Shown: positions 46,993 through 64,000 of the stretch, one piece after another
Numbering within the stretch: the stretch's first letter is position 1
Layout of the letters: the number at the start of each line of letters is the position of its first letter
Origin: Aquila chrysaetos chrysaetos
Lineage: Eukaryota; Chordata; Aves; Accipitriformes; Accipitridae
Assembly (NCBI RefSeq): GCF_900496995.4
Contig: NC_044024.1
Span: forward strand, 17,238,698-17,302,697
Length of the DNA stretch: 64,000 nt
Reading direction: 5' to 3'
Notes under the pieces: generated by a model
Told to the model about the DNA's origin: nothing
Databases searched by the model: none
Seen by the model: only the letters and a program-made list of their open reading frames with translations
Position numbers and translations under genes: made by a program

Positions 46993-49965
46993 ACAAAAAA
47001 AAAAAAAAAAAAAAAAAAAGACCAGAGACCAAAATATGAAGAACAGCTAAAGCAACTTAACGATTTGCTAGGGTTTGTTTTTTTTTTTTTATTAACTATT
47101 TACTTTGGCACCTTTGTGTAAACTATAGAACAAAACAACGTTTACAACACATTTGCAATTACAGCATTTAAACAAAATGGTCACTTTTTAAACCAGCCAA
47201 GACAAAAAAATAGTCCATTTATGGGTATAAAGATTAAAAAACCTAAAATATATATTTCTAAGAATAAACTGCAATTTCTTATGAACAAGGTGCTATAAAC
47301 TGCATGCAAGAGTCAAGATTAAAAATGTGTGGCCAAACAGACAAGCTGTGTTGTAGCCAGATGAGTTGTGGTCCAAGCCCACTTTAATTTTTTTCTTACA
47401 GAGATATATATGGCTCAATAGGCAGGCACATGATCCCAGCAAGAAGTTGCAGAGTTGTACGGCTGGACGATAAATCTTGGCTGCAGCTTTGTCATTAACC
47501 AGGAATGCGCGAGACCTTAGCAGAAGAGATGGATGAGTTCTTGGGGAAAACCCATGAAGATACAAGGAGACGCCTTCTCCCCTCCCCTCTCTCACCCCCT
47601 CTCTCAGCCTAGCCAGGGTTCTCAAAGTCCATTCTTTGGGTTGCTTTAACTAGATTGCTGCTTAGGGTCTGCCTCAGATCGTGGAAGTCTGATAAGATTT
47701 GAGGACATTTTCTATGTAATATTTTCTGCGTTTAAGTTACTGAAATGGATGGGATAAAAATTAAACAAACCTTCAGACCTTTCCAGTTAGTTTGACTGAA
47801 TGCAACACACTTGTCTAATGAGGGAGGATTTTACCAGAATAGGCATTTTAAACATGTAGTGGTGTTAGATTTATATGCTGCAACAGACTGAATGGAACCA
47901 GTTCAATACTGATACTCATCATCTCCTGTCTCCCAAAGAGTTAAGTTTTATGCTCCTTCTACAAAACACCTTTTTAAAAGGAATCTTTTATTGGCTAAAG
48001 ATACAAAACACATACAAGAAAAAGCAACATTGAATGCAAAATACAGAAGGTTTTGGGGAGAGGGGGGGCATTCTTTCCTCCCTGGTGGATCTCTATTTGA
48101 ACTAATACTTAAAAGATTTGCAGGAGCAGTCTTCAAGTTTCTTACCAGATAACTCTACTGTTAGTATTTTTCTTACAGAGGCAAGGGTGGTCCTGGATGT
48201 CTACCAGTGGTTATGCTGCAATAGTGTCAAAGGATAAGGTAGATTTTCTGCAGATCACAAAGAGCTGTATGACAGTTAGTAGAGGATGACAGCAAATAAT
48301 TTTAGTAGGAGAAAAAAACATCTGCTTCATCTGTCAGCTGAGGACTGCATATAAAAGAGCTTGAGAGAAAACACAGCTGGAGAAAATATGGAATTAAACA
48401 GTAGATCAAAAAAGCAGTAAGGATGGGATGTGTCAGATACAAAATACACGCACTTACACACACTCTCCCTCTCTCGCACATGCATACCCCTGAATGTGGG
48501 ATCACAGTGATAAAAGTTATAGATCATAGAAAGCTAAGTTACACTGCCATTAAACAAAAGTAACATCTTGCTTTCAAGAAATATCTGGTATTCCCCAGGA
48601 CTATCAGTGCCTGAAAGAGGATGAGGTTTTTCACTGAGCTCTGCAACACAGCTGATCGTAGGTCTAAAGCCTGGCTGGGTAAGGAAGAACTGTTACATGG
48701 AGGAGTTACCTTCTCTGCTGACACTTTTTTTTCCCATATATTCCTGGCACATGCTGCTATAGCAATAAAAAAAATGCATTTTGTTGAAACAAAGCTCTAC
48801 ATTCAAGTGACTTATTCTCCCATGTCTTATAAAGATGCAAAGAATGCTCTCTGGTCATCTAAGAAAATATATTTTAGATGCCTTGTAGCAATACTTAACT
48901 TTCTATATGAGAGGTAGGCTTCTGGGTTCTAGGAGGCCTGCCACATCTAGGGCTGAGTTCTTAAAGCTTTAAGTTAAAGCAATCCAAAGCAGGGCAGTCT
49001 TAGAAGAGCTGCCCTGTCTAAACCTTGAGGTTAGTTCAAGTTTAGAATGTTGCAAAGCAAAACAAGTATTAAAATCCATTTGTAATTTTTGTTCTTACAG
49101 CTCTACCACAAGAACAGTGTGGCTTTTCATAGGTATCTGTAGATAGATTCTCTTTTCTAGAGTATTGCTGCCAAGAGGTGAAGGCCTCCTACCCATGACT
49201 AGTAAAAACTGTCACTTTTTCCATTATGGCTGTTTTATGCTTAAAATTCCCAAAGGTGAACACTAAGTCTTATAGGCAAGCCATATAAATCTAATCTGAA
49301 CTTGTTTTGTTGTAGCAGTTATTTAAGAATGGTGTTTGTATATACAGTACATATGCCCACACTGCAAACTTTATACATCATTTTATATTGGTACCATTTT
49401 GTCTTAATTGCAACCAAGAGTATTTTCCATTAGATCAGCAATAAGCATAGCTTGGCTTATTCCCCATTTTCCCTCCCTCAAGGGAAAAATCCAAGTGTGG
49501 GCATCAACCAAACCAATGGTATGTTACTAACTGAAATGCATTCTGTACAGTAAATTAAAAGTTTGCATGCAGTTTAAGCATTTTAAAGGCTATTTTCTTA
49601 TATTAATTAACCTTCTGTTTCCATTTAAAGGTGTGAAAGACATCTGTCATATATCAAGGGACTCCTCTTCAGACCCAGAGACAAATGGAATCACAAAGAT
49701 CAGGTACTTTCTTTCAGCTTTCTGCACATCTTACTAAATAACATGCAAAGAGTTCAACAGCATTCTTCTTAAAATGTAAATAGTACTCTTTAAATGGGCA
49801 TGTTAACCACTGAAAGAAGTCCACTCTACTATACTTTTCCATTACACTGCTTTCATTCAATCATCGGTAGTATAAAAAGTCAATTAACAGGATCAACAGG
49901 CTAGTTTATCCACTGGCAACTGTGTATGACACCAAGTGTGCAGTAAAACAAAGGCCAACGTATGT
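46993..49965 (-). other. CUL4B: Presumed CUL4B 3'UTR
   Basis: AT-rich DNA with long A and T tracts (for example 46993-47019) directly after the CUL4B stop codon and without any recognised exon. A long 3'UTR is usual for CUL4B; its extent here is inferred. Confidence 0.5.
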
Positions 49966-63539
<13,574 letters not shown>

Positions 63540-63540
63540 C

Positions 63541-64000
63541 ATGAAGAAATCATTAAGAAAATTATGATTAATAGGTAGTGTTAGCAATGAAATGAACCAA
63601 CATTATTATTATTTTTTTAAAGACACTTAACAGAGCACAACAAACTCACCTACTCCCCAAAAGAACCAGTTAACTTCTTGCAACATGTTTGTTTATATTT
63701 TAATGAGGGCCCTTGTGTTAATAATGAGAAATCAAAATTATCTGAATTAAAAAAAAAAAGGATCTAAATACTTTTTAATGTTTTGTCTAATGCCTCATCC
63801 CTAGCGAGTGGAACAAACATACATATCCCCACACCTGAAAAACATGTATTGTGGATTGTTGGTAAGGGCCCACGACTACACAGATACTATAATTTCAGCT
63901 CATGTTAAGAGATAACCTCAAGAGATAAATTTTGTCCTTGAAATTTAACTTGTATTCAGCCCACTGTATAGTTCTGGTACTAATATCCACTTAACAGGAT
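63541..64000 (-). other. CUL4B: CUL4B intron at the right edge
   Basis: AT-rich intron sequence upstream (on the minus strand) of the first visible CUL4B exon. I found no match to the preceding CUL4B exon. Confidence 0.7.

Overview
The window is vertebrate nuclear DNA with spliced genes, GT/AG introns, CpG islands and solo LTRs, most likely from a bird. Four genes are recognised from their translated exons: TMEM255A (minus strand, 5' end only), ATP1B4 (plus strand, all coding exons), LAMP2 (minus strand, all coding exons) and CUL4B (minus strand, 3' part of the coding region). This is the gene order of human Xq24, which lies on chromosome 4 (4A in songbirds) in birds. The short N-terminus of ATP1B4 and the style of the LTRs also fit a bird. 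The species cannot be fixed from the sequence.

Layout. 1-6140: first two coding exons of TMEM255A and its introns, ending in a CpG-rich promoter at about 5.5-6.5 kb. 6.2-9.0 kb: GC-rich spacer. 9063-19148: ATP1B4 in eight coding exons, encoding a 323-residue beta subunit of the Na,K-ATPase family. 19.6-21.3 kb: short spacer between the convergent tails of ATP1B4 and LAMP2. 21.3-37.2 kb: LAMP2, with three alternative last exons in transcriptional order B, A, C, and a CpG-island promoter at 36.4-37.4 kb. 37.2-46.4 kb: intergenic, with one solo LTR and no recognisable gene. 46.4-63.5 kb: CUL4B 3'UTR and 17 coding exons. Its 5' exons lie beyond the right edge.

Three solo LTRs of one family lie at 17.97, 39.52 and 53.92 kb. 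Each is flanked by a perfect 5-bp target-site duplication and all have the same orientation.

The most notable observation is that the LAMP-2A-specific last exon is broken. It keeps its transmembrane segment, but a frameshift removes the cytosolic tail. The remnant of the GYEQF sorting signal also carries a C-to-T stop in the Gln codon. Three further suspected lesions occur in conserved exons: an extra T at the end of LAMP2 exon 7, an extra CA (plus strand) in a CUL4B exon, and a TG instead of AG acceptor in CUL4B. Such clustering is what an unpolished assembly gives, but a decaying gene copy, for example a sex-linked one, is an alternative. No prokaryotic features, CRISPR arrays or new multigene system were seen.

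Functionally the four genes are independent housekeeping or tissue genes: a membrane protein of unknown role, an ion-pump subunit, a lysosomal membrane protein and a ubiquitin-ligase scaffold. Their grouping mirrors the paralogous block TMEM255B-ATP4B-LAMP1-CUL4A of human 13q34.
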